DNA of 34,463 bases from assembly GCA_014381945.1 (NCBI GenBank), contig JACNKQ010000062.1, forward strand, positions 1 through 34,463. The letters run 5' to 3'. Below are positions 33,119 to 34,463 of the stretch, piece after piece (the stretch's first letter is position 1; every line of letters starts with the position of its first letter). The DNA comes from Actinomycetota bacterium (GTDB lineage Bacteria > Actinomycetota > Acidimicrobiia > Acidimicrobiales > MedAcidi-G1). The notes below the pieces were generated by a model. It was not told the origin of the DNA, made no database searches, and saw nothing but the letters and a program-made list of their open reading frames with translations. The position numbers and the translations under genes are program-made.

Positions 33119-33466
33119 ATGGCCGACATCCACCGGATCAGGCCTGCCCCTGAACCCGTCGAGTTCGCCCACGAGTCCGAGCGTCGGGTAGCCGAGCTCC
33201 TCGACTCCTACGGGATCACCTGGGATTACGAACCCCGCACCTTCGTGCTGGAGCAGTATTCGAACGGCAGTCCCCGATCGGCCTTCACCCCCGACTTCTA
33301 CCTCCCCGACCACGACCTCTACCTCGAGGTCACCACGCTGCGCCAGGCGCTCGTGACCCGCAAGAACCGCAAGGTACGCCAACTGCGCGAGCAGCAGCCC
33401 GACATTCAGGTCCGCATCCTCTACCAACGCGACATCGAACGCCTCTTCGCCACGCACGCTGCCTGA
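33119..33466 (+). CDS. Small PD-(D/E)XK-like protein
   Basis: The 115-residue product resembles the core of PD-(D/E)XK nucleases: a helix with a conserved acid (FAHESERRVAELLDSYGI), the strand FTPDFYLP with D59, then LYLEVTT with E70. The usual lysine of the E-x-K half is replaced by Thr (E-V-T), although basic residues follow at once (VTRKNRKVRQLRE). It may be a nuclease variant, a binding-only member or a non-catalytic relative. The ATG lies 4 nt after the merR stop, so the two are probably co-transcribed. No restriction-modification partner is nearby. Confidence 0.62.
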   Translation: MADIHRIRPAPEPVEFAHESERRVAELLDSYGITWDYEPRTFVLEQYSNGSPRSAFTPDFYLPDHDLYLEVTTLRQALVTRKNRKVRQLREQQPDIQVRILYQRDIERLFATHAA

Positions 33467-33478
33467 GCGCCGTGCCGG

Positions 33479-33484
33479 TACCGT
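33479..33484 (+). promoter_or_regulatory. Leaderless promoter -10 box of gcvT
   Basis: TACCGT lies 7 nt before ATG 33492; no ribosome-binding site and no space for a riboswitch. Confidence 0.6.
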
Positions 33485-33491
33485 CGCTCCC

Positions 33492-34463
33492 ATGAGTGAC
33501 CTCCGGAACTCGCCGCTCGACGCCGTCCATCGCTCGCTGGGCGCCAGGATGGTGCCGTTCGGCGGCTGGGACATGCCGGTGAGCTATCCGGCCGGCACGA
33601 TCGCCGAACACATGGCATGCCGGGAGGGTGCTGCCCTGTTCGACGTGAGCCACCTGGGGACTCTCGAGGTGTCGGGACCCGGCGCATTCGACATCCTGCA
33701 GAATGCCCTGAGCAACGACCTGCGGCGTATCGGCCCGGGAAGGGCCCAGTACACGCACCTGCTCGACGAGGGCGACGCTTCGGTACTCGACGACATCATC
33801 GTGTGGTGGCTCGCCGACGAACGGTTCTGGGTCCTGCCCAACGCCGCGAACAGTGCAAGCGTGGTCGCTGCGCTGCCGGGCTGCCGGAATCTCGGAGCAG
33901 AGCGGGCGCTGCTGGCACTCCAGGGACCCGACTCCCGGGCCGTGCTCGGTCAGGTCTCGCCTGAGGCCGCCGCCGTGGGCCGGTTCCGGGTGGCCGAGGT
34001 GGCATGGGATGGCACGATCCTCACGGTCGCAGGCACCGGCTACACGGGAGAAGATGGTGTCGAGGTCGCCGTGCCCGACGAGGCGGCCGCAGCGCTCTGG
34101 GAGGCCGTCACGGCGCTGGGAGCAGAACCGGCAGGCCTGGGTGCCCGCGACACCCTCCGCCTCGAGGCCGGCCTGCCTCTCCACGGACATGAGCTGGGAG
34201 AGGGGATCACCCCGCTCGATGCCGGACTGGGATGGGTCATCGGCTGGGACAAGGACACATTCCGAGGACGTACGGCGCTGCTCAACGTCCGCGAGGCGGG
34301 GCCGGTACCCCGACTGCGGGGGTTGTCGGGGGAGGGACTGCGCCCGCCACGAGAGGGGCAGCCGGTGCTGCACGGTGGCGAGCAGGTCTCCGTGCTGACC
34401 AGCGGCAACCTCTCGCCGGTTCTGGGACACGGGATAGGGCTGGCGTTCCCGACAGCCGCCGTG
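33492..34463 (+). CDS. gcvT: Glycine cleavage system T protein (aminomethyltransferase), cut by window end
   Basis: GcvT moves the methylene group from the GcvH lipoyl arm to tetrahydrofolate and releases ammonia. The frame runs open to the last base, giving 324 residues; the family has about 365, so roughly 40 residues are missing. Conserved parts include FGGWDMPVSYPAGTIAEH, LFDVSHLGTLEVSG, LSNDLRRIGPGRAQYTHLL, DDIIVWW, GYTGEDGVEVAVP and GLGARDTLRLEAGLPLHGHE. The region with the conserved folate-site Asp (SVLDDIIV) is present. It has its own promoter, separate from gcvH upstream. No in-frame stop or frameshift is seen. Confidence 0.96.
   Translation, partial: MSDLRNSPLDAVHRSLGARMVPFGGWDMPVSYPAGTIAEHMACREGAALFDVSHLGTLEVSGPGAFDILQNALSNDLRRIGPGRAQYTHLLDEGDASVLDDIIVWWLADERFWVLPNAANSASVVAALPGCRNLGAERALLALQGPDSRAVLGQVSPEAAAVGRFRVAEVAWDGTILTVAGTGYTGEDGVEVAVPDEAAAALWEAVTALGAEPAGLGARDTLRLEAGLPLHGHELGEGITPLDAGLGWVIGWDKDTFRGRTALLNVREAGPVPRLRGLSGEGLRPPREGQPVLHGGEQVSVLTSGNLSPVLGHGIGLAFPTAAV

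Overview
The window looks like chromosomal DNA of a high-GC actinobacterium. Codons strongly prefer G or C at the third position, GTG starts are common, and genes are packed tightly with many ATGA or GTGA stop/start overlaps. Several genes have clearly actinobacterial relatives: a BldD-type regulator, a GarA/OdhI-type FHA protein, FtsR, a FolP2-type dihydropteroate synthase homologue and a PAC2 protein. The mix suggests a member of the Acidimicrobiia or a neighbouring class; this is inference from protein character, not a database result. I see no insertion sequence, prophage, CRISPR array or rRNA. It reads as core genome with a few accessory genes.

Layout. 1-600: a pentapeptide-repeat gene and tRNA-Ala(GGC) on the minus strand. 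666-5029: leuS, convergent with a PAC2-APH gene pair. 5127-10254: a thioredoxin/TPR protein, comEA, comEC, a FolP2-like gene and holA, the last four joined by ATGA overlaps. 10300-15356: rpsT (minus), lepA, hrcA, dnaJ, rsmE; this is the familiar Gram-positive comE-holA-rpsT-lepA-hrcA-dnaJ-rsmE order, without hemW, grpE-dnaK and prmA. 15492-23072: a BldD-like regulator, secA, prfB, ftsE, ftsX, a small Rieske protein and a methyltransferase. 23073-28983: an orphan binding protein with a Thr-rich linker (minus), an unrecognised one-TM protein, a SRAP protein, a DUF2079 membrane protein and a HIT hydrolase (minus). 29061-34463: pgsA, gcvH, garA, ftsR, an Hpt-like phosphoribosyltransferase, bfn, a MerR regulator, a PD-(D/E)XK-like protein and gcvT (cut by the window end). 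The gcvH-garA-ftsR-bfn-merR core matches the known mycobacterial order Rv1826-Rv1830.

The most interesting signal is regulatory. Most first-in-unit genes have a TANNNT -10 box 6-10 nt before the start codon, so transcription should begin at or next to the start codon (leaderless mRNA). At four places (ftsE, the unknown gene at 24933, bfn, the second merR) the same promoter points at a GTG opening a 7-24 codon mini-ORF. Its stop overlaps the main start as ATGA (three cases) or TTGA (one). This suggests leaderless leader peptides that hand ribosomes to the real gene by termination-reinitiation.

Other points of note: a ComEC whose metallo-beta-lactamase tail has lost its metal motif, a BldD homologue with an intact c-di-GMP signature, a GarA homologue with an N-terminal zinc ribbon, and overlapping divergent -10 boxes between the HIT gene and pgsA.
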